The translations under genes and the position numbers were made by a program. A DNA stretch of 64,000 bases from Granulosicoccus sp045106195 (GTDB lineage: Bacteria; Pseudomonadota; Gammaproteobacteria; Granulosicoccales; Granulosicoccaceae). Under the pieces are notes generated by a model. It saw nothing but the letters and a program-made list of their open reading frames with translations. It had not been told where the DNA came from and searched no databases. Of this stretch, positions 53,633 to 63,014 are shown one piece after another. The stretch spans positions 248,001 to 312,000 of the forward strand of contig JBGCEH010000024.1 of the NCBI GenBank assembly GCA_045106195.1, given 5' to 3'. How positions within the stretch are numbered: the stretch's first letter is position 1; each line of letters starts with the position of its first letter.

Positions 53633-54858
53633 AAACCCGGGTCGTGGTCACTGGCGCTGGTGCAATTTCATCGCTGGGCCATGACTGGCAGTCTATAAAA
53701 AATAGTCTGGCCAGCTTGAAAAACAGCGTTCGATACATGCCTGAATGGGACATCTATCCGGAACTTCGTGTTCGACTCGCATCGCCCGTTGATGATTTCG
53801 AGATACCGTCGCATTACAGAAAGAAACAGACCCGCAGCATGGGTCGTGTAGCACAAATGGCGGTACGGGCAACAGAGCTTGCATTGGAATCTGCGAATTT
53901 GCGTGAGCATCCGGTGATAAGCAGTGGCAACACCGGCATCGCATTTGGCTCAGCAACAGGCAGTAGTGCAGCAGCGGTCGAATTTTTCAGTCTGCTGGAA
54001 AACCGCTCCATGGAAAGAATAAACCCCACCACCTATCTGCGCATGATGAGTCATACGGCTGCGGTTAATCTGGAAGTGTTTTTCGGTATTACTGGTCGTA
54101 TCTATACAACAAGTAGTGCGTGCACGGCTGGTAGCCAGGGTATTGGCTATGCGTACGAGGCCATTCGTAGCGGTGCACAAACAGTGATGCTGGCAGGGGG
54201 TGCGGAAGAGTTATGTCCCACGCAGGCGGCTGTGTTTGACACGATCCTTGCGGCCTGCGTAACCAATGATCATGCTGAAGGTGTGCCCGCACCCTTCGAT
54301 ACCAGTCGTGAGGGTCTTGTACTAGGCGAAGGTGCATGTACTCTGATTCTCGAGAGTCTAGATCATGCTGTTGCGCGCAACGCCACCATACTCGCAGAGC
54401 TCATCGGATTTGGTACCAACTCGGACGGTGCGCACCTTGTACGCCCGCAAATCGAAACCATGAACAAGGTGATGCAGCTGGCCATTGCCGATGCGGGCAT
54501 CGATAGTGGCGATATTGGCTATGTCAGTGCGCACGCAACGGCTACGCGATACGGTGATATCGCCGAAGGTCAGGCAACTCAGCAAGTGCTCGGATCGAGT
54601 ACACCAATCAGCTCGTTGAAAAGCTATATGGGTCATTCACTCGGCGCCTGTGGTGCCATAGAGGCCTGGACAACAATCATGATGATGAACGAAGGCTGGT
54701 TCATACCCACCTTGAACCTTCAGTCCGTCGACCCCGAATGCGGGGATCTGGATTTTATCCAAACCAGCATTCGGCAACTGGATACTGACATCGTCATGAG
54801 TAACAATTTTGCGTTCGGCGGTATTAATTCGTCGTTATTGTTTCGGCGCTTTGAATAG
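53629..54858 (+). CDS. Beta-ketoacyl-ACP synthase of the polyene cluster
   Basis: 409-aa condensing enzyme of the FabF class. Active Cys is in SSACTAGSQG near residue 164; His in SAHATATRYGD and in YMGHSLGACGA complete the triad. GTG start overlaps apeP. It would extend the chain with malonyl-ACP. No second synthase or chain-length factor and no ketoreductase are next to it. Confidence 0.9.
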   Translation: MKTRVVVTGAGAISSLGHDWQSIKNSLASLKNSVRYMPEWDIYPELRVRLASPVDDFEIPSHYRKKQTRSMGRVAQMAVRATELALESANLREHPVISSGNTGIAFGSATGSSAAAVEFFSLLENRSMERINPTTYLRMMSHTAAVNLEVFFGITGRIYTTSSACTAGSQGIGYAYEAIRSGAQTVMLAGGAEELCPTQAAVFDTILAACVTNDHAEGVPAPFDTSREGLVLGEGACTLILESLDHAVARNATILAELIGFGTNSDGAHLVRPQIETMNKVMQLAIADAGIDSGDIGYVSAHATATRYGDIAEGQATQQVLGSSTPISSLKSYMGHSLGACGAIEAWTTIMMMNEGWFIPTLNLQSVDPECGDLDFIQTSIRQLDTDIVMSNNFAFGGINSSLLFRRFE

Positions 54859-55013
54859 TGCTACCCGTTCTGGCCGGGAACTTGTTCGGTAGAAACTTCC
54901 GAGCGAGAGCTATTCCATTTGAGGAGTTTGGTGTACCCAATCACGAGAATGAACGGAAAAACGGCAGAAAGGGGACGACTCGCAGCCGGAATTATTTCTG
55001 CCGCGCCAGGCTC

Positions 55014-56321
55014 CTAGCCGGGGCTGTAGTCGCCCATTACCGCGTGACGCTCCGATTTAACGGTCGAATCGGCAAGGTGCTCAATGCCGGCCTTCAACAT
55101 TCGACGCTTGAACGCTGATCGGGTTCCAGTCCCCGACACAAGCTGACCAATTAATCGCTGGTAATACCAGTTAAGAACGCGAACGTGTGAAAACCTGCCG
55201 GCGCCATCTTGACTATCTTTTCCAGCCTCATGTAAACGCAAAAGGCTGCCGTCGTAAAAATGCGCAATGATTTCCTGCCAGGCGTCATGCCAATGATGTA
55301 TCTCACGGTTGTACCGGTCAAATGATAACTGCCCGATACGACCGTGATTCAATGCTATGCACCGATCGAGCAATGAGGCAGATTCCAGAGCCATAAACAC
55401 ACCCGGTGACAACATCGGATCAACGAAACCAAATGCATCCCCTACCATTGCCCAACCGGGTCCGAACCCCCGCTGATGAAGTAACTGATAATTGCTGTAG
55501 GTTCGAACAGGGCTGACACGTCTGCCTCCAGAGACACAGGTAGCAAGCATGGGCTCATCCTGAATGATTGCGTCGAGACGTGCTTGTGCTGTATCGCCGA
55601 AACGTCTGGCGACTTCCCGACTGATAACAACACCGATAGACAATCTGTTTTTAAGAGGAATTCTCCATGACCAACCATATTTCAGGACTGTGATAATAAT
55701 CTGTCCTGATGGTGCGTCAGTGAGAGCACAGTTTTCATAGTGCGCAAAGTATGCGGTATCGTCTCGACCGCCGCGAGTTGCCTCTATTCCGAGCACCCGG
55801 GCAAAAAGATGAGCGCGACCAGTAGCATCAATCAACAGGGGTGACGGCCCATCGGGGGTCAACCCTGCAGCATCAAGCGAGGCGTCGGACAGGGATATCT
55901 CACCATCTGAGCTGGCGGGGTTACCCCGAGACAACAGTGCACGCTGATGAACAAATCTTGCACCGAGCGCTCTGGCACGCTCACGGAGAATATTATCAAA
56001 CGCAGGACGCGGTACATTGTACGCATAGCCTGGCGCTTTACCGCGTTGCAGTCTGAACTCAAAGTCCACCCTCTGACCACTGGCATGTTGCAAGGAAGCA
56101 CCGGGCTTCAGCATCGACACCGCTTTTACTTGCTCTTCGACGCCCAAGCGTTGAAGTAAGGGAATTGCGGCCGGTATCAACGATTCACCAACCAGTAAAT
56201 CTGGCGGCGTGCCGTTGTCGAAGATAACCACCTCTGCACCACGCTGGCAAAGAAAACATGCAAGCGCACATCCGGAAGGCCCGGCCCCGACGATCGCTAT
56301 TTCCGCGCTGGTTGATGCCAT
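55014..56321 (-). CDS. Flavin-dependent halogenase-like protein
   Basis: 435-aa FAD protein. FAD motif GAGPSGCALA near residue 12, GESLIPAAIP near 45, the halogenase motif WSWRIP near 222, and FVDPMLSPGVF near 305. This set fits flavin-dependent halogenases or related hydroxylases. In a pigment cluster it could halogenate the aryl head, as in xanthomonadin, but hydroxylation is also possible. It overlaps the exporter gene by 25 bases. Confidence 0.78.
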   Translation of the reverse strand: MASTSAEIAIVGAGPSGCALACFLCQRGAEVVIFDNGTPPDLLVGESLIPAAIPLLQRLGVEEQVKAVSMLKPGASLQHASGQRVDFEFRLQRGKAPGYAYNVPRPAFDNILRERARALGARFVHQRALLSRGNPASSDGEISLSDASLDAAGLTPDGPSPLLIDATGRAHLFARVLGIEATRGGRDDTAYFAHYENCALTDAPSGQIIITVLKYGWSWRIPLKNRLSIGVVISREVARRFGDTAQARLDAIIQDEPMLATCVSGGRRVSPVRTYSNYQLLHQRGFGPGWAMVGDAFGFVDPMLSPGVFMALESASLLDRCIALNHGRIGQLSFDRYNREIHHWHDAWQEIIAHFYDGSLLRLHEAGKDSQDGAGRFSHVRVLNWYYQRLIGQLVSGTGTRSAFKRRMLKAGIEHLADSTVKSERHAVMGDYSPG

Positions 56322-58663
56322 ATCACGCTCCTGGACAGTCCCAGTGTTATCAATAAATTAAAGCTGTTTCCAAGCAATATGGTCATGCCGAATGCCTGGG
56401 CGACCGGAACACTGCTTGCCGCTAAAAGGCCAAAAGACAGCATGCTAGTGAGCCCTGAGAGCAGGATGGCTTGTTGAGTGACCTCCTGATCATGTGTCAT
56501 CTCGTTAAGAAAAACAACGTAGTCCATACCCAGGCCCAGAATCAGGAAAAGCGACATGGTGTGAAAGAGCGTGAGTGGCTGTCCAATCACAAGCAGCACA
56601 CCCAGTGTCGATACAGTGGACACAACTGGAACGGCCAACATCAGTAAGGCACGGCGGTCACGATACAACACATACATTAACAGCCCAACTGCGGCATAGG
56701 CCAGAATCAGCAACCAAATGGATGAGCGCCTTTGATCTCTCAGTTGTGCTGAGCTGCTAGCTACGGTATCCACATAACTGACGCCTTCTACCTCCGCGCC
56801 AAGCATCTTTACCATCTCGAGATCAGTACCGCTACCCAATAGTACAAAGGCCGCTAATGAAACTTTTTGCCGGTCGGCGTCATTAGTGACCAGCACCATC
56901 GGTGAGATTTGTTCGTCCAGAAACTGAAAAAAACGTACTGATGTCAAAGGCTCCGATACCGCGAGCTGGTAGTCTTTTCGTAATGCTTCCAGCCAGGCAT
57001 TGCTACCGCCTGTTGCCGCAAAAAATTCATCAACAATACCGGATTGTTCAAAAACAGGCGCAAGCGCTTGATAGTTTCTCAGTTGATCAGCGGGAGAAGG
57101 TAACCAATCGAATACGCTGATCAGGCGCGCCTGATTTCCTACTTTTGCGTATAACTCACCTAGTCGATCAAACAGTGCTTGTTCATCGCTCGCCTCGACG
57201 ATAAAAAATTTTCCGGGTTCAAGATCATTGACGAGCGTTCTGATATCGACGCTCTGTTGCAACAGATCCTTAGAGAGATCAATGAAGGCTCGAGGATCGT
57301 CCTGGCCCTTGCTAAAAGCAACAACGCCTGCGAGCACCAACGCAAGCGCGAACACGATGAGACGTCTGTCAAGTCGAACGATGAGACCACCAGCCGTACT
57401 CGCAAGGCCAGATGCAATCGGGCTCACCAGATGCCGTCGCACTTTCATCGATTCCGCTTTATTGTCAGATGCCATGGCCAGAACAGTCAGCCATGCAGCA
57501 ATAATTCCGCAAATCGAAAAAATGGCGATGGTCTTCAGCATCACGACGCTGGAGAAAAGCAGCGCTCCAAAGCCTGCAACGGATGTCATTAGACTAATCA
57601 ATAGAGCCCTGTACAAGCGCTTCTTGCTGCGAGGAGAGGTATTGTCCGAGGCGGATTGTCCGGCAACTGAGTGGTAGCAATAGTGAATCGAATAGTCGAT
57701 GACGATGCCGATTAAACTGGCCCCGAACAACACGGTAAAGATATGGATATGGCCAAAGGTCATATGGACAACAGTAAACGCAAAGCTGATGCCAAGCAGT
57801 ATCGACACAGTTGCCGTTATCAAAGGACGTAGGGAGCTGAATACCATCAGCATCAAAAAGGACACCCCGACAACAGAGCCCACTGATATGAAATTAATAT
57901 CGCGTTTGGCAACGCTTGCGGCTTCACGCGAAAAAAAAAGCACACCGGTTCTCAACGTCTTGACAGCGGGATAGCTCGCCAGCAATGCTCTATCCAATTG
58001 CTTGAAAACACTATCTGGCAGAGCGTCAGGGTCTGTTTTCAAACGCAAGGTAAAAATTTCATAAAAGAAGGGATCACTCGCTCCCTTAACGTCGGTATCC
58101 TGTGACGACTCAATACCCGAGACGGATCCTGCCCTGCCTATTCCGGATTCCACATAACGGCTGAAGAAATTAAACGGATCCTGGCTGATAGGTAGTAGGT
58201 TCAGACCCCCACTGGGGGAGTAAAGATCACCCAATGCCCGTTCAAGGATTGAATCAAAGTCGCCGGCGCCTAGTGCTGCACCATCTTCATTTGTCAGTAA
58301 ATGAAATCGATATGGCGCCAAGTCTTTCACAACCTGTTCTGCCAGTTCAGTAACGCTCTGTCGATGAAACCAGGCCGACATCGAGGCAAGTTCTGTGTCG
58401 AGTATAGCAACAGCCTCGTAAAGGGCAGCCTGATCACTGGATTTCAGCGCCAGAATAACGCTTTTTCCAGCAGCGCTCTGAGCAGCTTCAGCAGCTAGTC
58501 GATAAGCTTCACTGGCAGGGGCTGATGGCACCATATCGGATAAATCAGTTGCGACCGTGAATCCATCATTTCTCAAGGTGTACAGCACGCTGATAACAAT
58601 GAACCCGACTACCACCCCTAATAGTGTGCGAGAGGTCCGTACCCATGAGAAGGCATCTGTCAT
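56297..58663 (-). CDS. MMPL/RND-family exporter of the polyene cluster
   Basis: 788-aa inner membrane protein with two repeats of six helices; the first includes VVGVSFLMLMVFSSLRPLI and IGIVIDYSIHYCYHS, the second VLLVIGQPLTLF and LGLGMDYVVFLNEM. Such MMPL proteins move the polyene lipid. Starts at ATG 58663, before the family N-terminus, next to the LolA-like gene with which it likely works. Confidence 0.85.
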   Translation of the reverse strand: MTDAFSWVRTSRTLLGVVVGFIVISVLYTLRNDGFTVATDLSDMVPSAPASEAYRLAAEAAQSAAGKSVILALKSSDQAALYEAVAILDTELASMSAWFHRQSVTELAEQVVKDLAPYRFHLLTNEDGAALGAGDFDSILERALGDLYSPSGGLNLLPISQDPFNFFSRYVESGIGRAGSVSGIESSQDTDVKGASDPFFYEIFTLRLKTDPDALPDSVFKQLDRALLASYPAVKTLRTGVLFFSREAASVAKRDINFISVGSVVGVSFLMLMVFSSLRPLITATVSILLGISFAFTVVHMTFGHIHIFTVLFGASLIGIVIDYSIHYCYHSVAGQSASDNTSPRSKKRLYRALLISLMTSVAGFGALLFSSVVMLKTIAIFSICGIIAAWLTVLAMASDNKAESMKVRRHLVSPIASGLASTAGGLIVRLDRRLIVFALALVLAGVVAFSKGQDDPRAFIDLSKDLLQQSVDIRTLVNDLEPGKFFIVEASDEQALFDRLGELYAKVGNQARLISVFDWLPSPADQLRNYQALAPVFEQSGIVDEFFAATGGSNAWLEALRKDYQLAVSEPLTSVRFFQFLDEQISPMVLVTNDADRQKVSLAAFVLLGSGTDLEMVKMLGAEVEGVSYVDTVASSSAQLRDQRRSSIWLLILAYAAVGLLMYVLYRDRRALLMLAVPVVSTVSTLGVLLVIGQPLTLFHTMSLFLILGLGMDYVVFLNEMTHDQEVTQQAILLSGLTSMLSFGLLAASSVPVAQAFGMTILLGNSFNLLITLGLSRSVIWHQPARK

Positions 58664-59373
58664 TGAGAAGGGTTTTTCTGTGTACCGATAAAATCTTTCG
58701 CTCTTGTCAGAACCTGGCAATTAGGACGAGGTTGCTGACTGAATTTCTGACACGCAGCGTTCAGGTCTTCATCTTCGATACTGGCTATATTGTCGATAGA
58801 AAGAACAATATCACCAGAGGCCGGAAACTGTATCGTTATGCGTACGGTGTTGCCTTGCTGTTCAACGATCATCTGTGTCAGTCTTTTGCGTACTGATTTT
58901 TTCCTTGGCCTCAGAACCACGAATTCTGGTGAGTCACTAAGAAGATCAAAGTCTTCGGCCAATGCTTCCGTGTTTCCACTTAAAAAATCAAGTAGCAATG
59001 TTGCTGTTCGAGATTCGGCAATTCCTTTAAGCTGCGTGACCTTACGATTCTTGCGTATACGAAAATTCAACTTCTCAATGGAGTACACCCGATTGTCGAC
59101 AATTGGCTTACGCACTTCCCATAACAATCCACGATCGCAGATAAACAGGAAACTGCCCATAGACACCAGCGGCGCCACGAGATCTTCCACGATTCGCTCC
59201 TGTTGGAAATCACCCGTGAAGCGGCAGGGTCGTTGTTGTGGGTTTTCCGCATTTTGCTGAGGATCATCCAGCAGAGGCGGTAACAACCGATCTGCAGCCA
59301 TACTATTGAATGTGAAGAAAAACAGGCTGACTGTCATGACAGCAAAGGTTTTAACGGGAGCTTGCCAACGCAT
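58660..59373 (-). CDS. LolA-like outer membrane lipoprotein carrier-type protein
   Basis: 237-aa periplasmic protein with a signal ending in SMAA and a LolA-like body (GDFQQERIVEDL, FLFICDRGLLWEVRKP). In aryl-polyene clusters a LolA-like carrier shuttles the product from the exporter to the outer membrane. Overlaps the thioesterase gene by about 20 bases at its start and the exporter gene by four bases (ATGA). Confidence 0.78.
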   Translation of the reverse strand: MRWQAPVKTFAVMTVSLFFFTFNSMAADRLLPPLLDDPQQNAENPQQRPCRFTGDFQQERIVEDLVAPLVSMGSFLFICDRGLLWEVRKPIVDNRVYSIEKLNFRIRKNRKVTQLKGIAESRTATLLLDFLSGNTEALAEDFDLLSDSPEFVVLRPRKKSVRKRLTQMIVEQQGNTVRITIQFPASGDIVLSIDNIASIEDEDLNAACQKFSQQPRPNCQVLTRAKDFIGTQKNPSQ

Positions 59374-59773
59374 TCTGTACCTTGTCCAGTAGTATTTGCG
59401 GGCTCTCACTCAACAGGGTTCTGGATTCGAGCAGAATCGCCACTTGCCTTGTTACCGCCTTGGTCAGACGCTCCCCGGTGTTTTCGTCAACAATGTCATA
59501 GTTGATTCTGACCCAGTTCCGCCATTCCTTCAGCCTGGCGGTCACCACGATTTTCTGCCCGAACTCGATGGGTCTGACATAGCGTATCTTGAGATCTACA
59601 ACCGGGAAAACATACCCCGATGCTTTCATGTCCATGTATGTATAGTCGAGCTTTTCCAGCAATTGACATCGAGCGACCTCCAGATACCGTGGATAATTGC
59701 CGTGCCAGACGATCGAAAACATATCGACATCCTGAAACGGCACTTGCATGCTTGTTCGGGATTCGAGTATCAC
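59351..59773 (-). CDS. Hot-dog acyl thioesterase
   Basis: 140-aa enzyme of the 4-hydroxybenzoyl-CoA thioesterase group. The Asp motif is VDMFSIVWHGNYPRYLEVAR. Probably releases the polyene or edits the acyl-ACP. Starts at GTG 59773 or ATG 59749. Confidence 0.85.
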   Translation of the reverse strand: MILESRTSMQVPFQDVDMFSIVWHGNYPRYLEVARCQLLEKLDYTYMDMKASGYVFPVVDLKIRYVRPIEFGQKIVVTARLKEWRNWVRINYDIVDENTGERLTKAVTRQVAILLESRTLLSESPQILLDKVQNALASSR

Positions 59774-59782
59774 AGTGCCAGC

Positions 59783-60043
59783 TCAGGCGATATCGGCATT
59801 AAGGACATCCACCGTAGTGCGCACAACATCAGCCACGGTTCTCGCTTCCCTGAAGCGCTCAGCGGGTATTTGCTGACCCGTTATGCGCCGAAGCTCGATA
59901 ATCATATTAACCGCATCGATACTGTCTATATCCAGGTCTTCGTAAAGGCGCGCTTCAGCGACGACGTCTGCGGCATCCACTTCGAATAGCTTGCCAACAA
60001 TCTGTTTGAGCTGTTCATGGATGGTGTCTTCCGTGTAGTTCAT
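59783..60043 (-). CDS. Acyl carrier protein 1
   Basis: 86-aa carrier with the phosphopantetheine Ser in DIDSIDAVNMI near residue 41. From ATG 60043 the length is normal. One of two carriers of the cluster. Confidence 0.88.
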   Translation of the reverse strand: MNYTEDTIHEQLKQIVGKLFEVDAADVVAEARLYEDLDIDSIDAVNMIIELRRITGQQIPAERFREARTVADVVRTTVDVLNADIA

Positions 60044-60135
60044 TAAACCCTGATCTCTGTTACTTAATATCGGCGAAGGGGTTGTCATTCTACGCCACTA
60101 TATTACCTTGCTGGCTTCCCGGAAGCCGCAATAGT

Positions 60136-60924
60136 TCAAGGATCAGGCTTCTCGCCGGATTGGCCATTAATTTCCTGACGGAAAAATTGTATCAGCCCGG
60201 AGTTCAATTGACGCGCCTGCATTGTAACGGGCTTGTCTTTGTCAATGTAGTCCAGGCTATCCAGTGGATGATAATTTGTCATGGTTACCCTGGGCACTGA
60301 TTCCGGAACCCTGTACCACTTTTTACCTTTTTCCAACGCTCTTGGCCGATACATGAGAACGACGGGGACTATCGAGCAGCCCGTGCTTAAAGCGATGTTC
60401 GCGGCACCGCGTTTGAACTCCAGCTGGTCATCATGAGTGTTTCTGGTGCCTTCTGGAAATATGAGCAAGTTTCTACCCGAGGCCAGAGCATGGGTTGCAT
60501 CAGCCAGGAGTGTATCCGAGCAATTGGGTATAAAACCTGCCAGCTTGACAATGTAGCGGGTGAAGGGATTTCCCAGCAGTTCTGCCTTGACTATGCAGCA
60601 CAGGTTTTCAGTCGCTGCAATGATAAACAGAGCATCGATCAGCGATGAATGATTGACCACGATCAGATGGCCCTTGTATACGGACAATGCTGGACCGTGT
60701 TGCGAAAAATCCATCAGTCTAAGGCCCTCAAGCATGCTGAGATACACAGACGACAACCGATGTATGGAAAGCAGTAACCAGCGTCGCTTAACGGACTCGT
60801 CAACCGGAATCCATTTGACAATCACCACAAACACAAGCGATAGCAGGATGGTGACAAGTCCGAACAAAAAAAGACTGAATCCAGTGGCAATTGCCCGCCA
60901 ATATCTGTTCAGCCGCGTCTTCAT
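60136..60924 (-). CDS. 1-acyl-glycerol-phosphate-type acyltransferase
   Basis: 262-aa membrane acyltransferase of the PlsC family. NHSSLID is the NHX4D site near residue 91 and FPEGTR is near 155. N-terminal hydrophobic anchor. First gene of the minus-strand polyene operon. Confidence 0.87.
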   Translation of the reverse strand: MKTRLNRYWRAIATGFSLFLFGLVTILLSLVFVVIVKWIPVDESVKRRWLLLSIHRLSSVYLSMLEGLRLMDFSQHGPALSVYKGHLIVVNHSSLIDALFIIAATENLCCIVKAELLGNPFTRYIVKLAGFIPNCSDTLLADATHALASGRNLLIFPEGTRNTHDDQLEFKRGAANIALSTGCSIVPVVLMYRPRALEKGKKWYRVPESVPRVTMTNYHPLDSLDYIDKDKPVTMQARQLNSGLIQFFRQEINGQSGEKPDP

Positions 60925-61238
60925 GGTTGTGGTTGAATGTCGTGTGCCTTGCGTGGCTGAGCCATGTGGGATAATCGGAACAAGATCAACAGGTTATCAT
61001 ATCAACTGGACAGCTGCGGTGTGACCCCTTCGGGTAGTTCGAGGCGGGTGTTGCGCTCTATTGACCGGGTGCGAAGGATACCCTTTCTTGTAACATGTCG
61101 TGTGGTAATAAAAACGTTTTCCCTTTATAGGTCGCCGTTTTGACGACGACGGTTTAAACTTGCGCTACGGAGCGGCGGCGATGCCTCAGTCACATGCATT
61201 CCCGCACATCCCCTAACCACATAACCTATGGGTCTTCT
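60925..61238. other. Divergent promoter gap of the polyene genes
   Basis: 314 bases between the minus-strand and plus-strand polyene genes. TTGACC (61061) and TTGACG (61140) are present on the plus strand but without a matching -10. I see nothing else definite. Confidence 0.5.
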
Positions 61239-61508
61239 GTGAGCACTCAAACCCCGTTCGAAGCAGAAATTGCCACTTTACTGGTGGAGACATTAAATCT
61301 TGAAGATACCGTCCCGGCAGATATCGCCCCTGAAGCCGGGTTGTTTGACGGAGAACTGGCGCTTGATTCTGTCGATGCGCTCGAGCTTGCGCTTGCCATC
61401 TCGCAAAAATACGGTGTCCAGCTGAAAGCGGAAGACGAAAGTTCCAAGGCGGCGTTCACAAACCTGCGCAGTCTGAGCGATTTCATACACACTCATCGTG
61501 CCGAATAG
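61239..61508 (+). CDS. Acyl carrier protein 2
   Basis: 89-aa carrier with the phosphopantetheine Ser in LALDSVDALELAL near residue 45. Starts at GTG 61239; the upstream in-frame ATG at 61194 is less likely because it adds an unrelated lead. Its last codons overlap the ligase gene. Confidence 0.85.
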   Translation: MSTQTPFEAEIATLLVETLNLEDTVPADIAPEAGLFDGELALDSVDALELALAISQKYGVQLKAEDESSKAAFTNLRSLSDFIHTHRAE

Positions 61509-62859
61509 TCCGAAAAAATCAGCGTTAATTCGCCGCGAACCAGATTCTCTGATAGCCTCCGACGAGGGGCTTGCAGTATCCGCCAGTGAGTATTGCCAAC
61601 AGATTCATGCGCTTATGGATCAGCTCCCCGTGCATCAATACGCGATCAATATTTGCAAGGAGCGATTCAACTTTCAACGTTCAATGGCAGCAGTCATCAG
61701 TGCGGGTCAGTGCAATCTGTTGCCACCTAACCGGCAACAGGCCACCCTTCGCTCGTTAGCAGAACAATTCCCCGATTCGTATATCTTGCATGACAGCGAA
61801 CAGAAAGACTTGCCTGAACACATCCACTTGCTTGACTTCAGTCAATTGGATAAAACGTTGTCCGTCAGCTCCCCGCAAACTACCGACTCTCCGATAATCG
61901 ATGATGAGCAACTGGCAGCCATCTCGTTTACTTCGGGCTCGACCGGCCAGTCAAAGCCGAACAGAAAAACCTGGGCAATGCTGCGTCAGGGCAATGCCAT
62001 TAACATCGAGAACATGCTGGAGGACTCACCGCCTGGATTGCATATGCTGGCCACTGTGCCTCCTCAACACATGTATGGGCTTGAACTATCGGTGATGTTG
62101 TCTATGTCAGCCGATGTGTGTGTCCATTCGGGGCAACCGCTATTTCCCTATGATGTCCAACAAGCATTGCTACGCATGCCCGAGCCTCGCTGCCTTGTCA
62201 GCACGCCTCAACATCTCAAAGCGTTGCTAGGCAGTGGTCTTGAATTTCCTGCTGTAGAACGCGTGTTCAGTGCAACAGCGCCCATGGACAAACACCTGGC
62301 AAATGCGGTTGAACAATGCTTTAAAACCAGGGTGATTGAAATCTATGGCTGCAGTGAAGTGGGATCAATCGCACGTCGCTATACTGCTCAGGATGATAAC
62401 TGGACGCTGTTCTCTGCCATGACGATGGTATGCGCGGACGGTCTGGCAAGCATTAAAGCACCACACCTTGAGGATGAGTATGAACTCCAGGACTCTATTA
62501 AAGTGCAATCTGACGGCACCTTCAGCCTTCACGGAAGATTATCTGATTTAATCAACATTGCCGGCAAACGCGGCTCATTGAGTCAGATCAATCAACATCT
62601 ACTTGCCATTCCCCAGGTCGAAGATGGCATCGTTTTCGACCCGGAGACCGGACATCACAGCAACAAACGCCTTGCAGCCCTGGTCGTCGCCACTGACGTC
62701 GAAAAAAGCGCGTTGCTCGATACCCTCAGGGAAAATCTGGACCCAGTGTTTCTTCCGCGTCCAATCGTGTTCACTGACTCCTTGCCAAGAAATGAGACCG
62801 GAAAACTACAAAGACAAGCTGTACTGAATTTGTTCTATAGCCTGCGTCAACAGCACTAG
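61498..62859 (+). CDS. apeH: AMP-dependent acyl-ACP ligase, ApeH-like
   Basis: 453-aa adenylate-forming enzyme. The AMP motif ISFTSGSTGQSKPNRK is near residue 144, EIYGCSEVGSIA near 283, GRLSDLINIAGKRG near 345, and a C-terminal Lys in NETGKLQR. In the APE pathway ApeH loads the aryl starter (a 4-hydroxybenzoate-type acid) onto a carrier. GTG start inside the ACP gene. Confidence 0.83.
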   Translation: MPNSPKKSALIRREPDSLIASDEGLAVSASEYCQQIHALMDQLPVHQYAINICKERFNFQRSMAAVISAGQCNLLPPNRQQATLRSLAEQFPDSYILHDSEQKDLPEHIHLLDFSQLDKTLSVSSPQTTDSPIIDDEQLAAISFTSGSTGQSKPNRKTWAMLRQGNAINIENMLEDSPPGLHMLATVPPQHMYGLELSVMLSMSADVCVHSGQPLFPYDVQQALLRMPEPRCLVSTPQHLKALLGSGLEFPAVERVFSATAPMDKHLANAVEQCFKTRVIEIYGCSEVGSIARRYTAQDDNWTLFSAMTMVCADGLASIKAPHLEDEYELQDSIKVQSDGTFSLHGRLSDLINIAGKRGSLSQINQHLLAIPQVEDGIVFDPETGHHSNKRLAALVVATDVEKSALLDTLRENLDPVFLPRPIVFTDSLPRNETGKLQRQAVLNLFYSLRQQH

Positions 62860-63014
62860 CGGGTCATGCGACGTGTCGGCAACACAATGGGTCCCGAGCG
62901 TCGCCAGCCCGGCTTGCGGTTTGCTCCCCGAATACCCAATATGCGTAGCTTTTCTGCCTTGTTCTAACGACGCAGGCAACAAAATGTCTGTCACCGAATT
63001 TACCCCACGACCCA

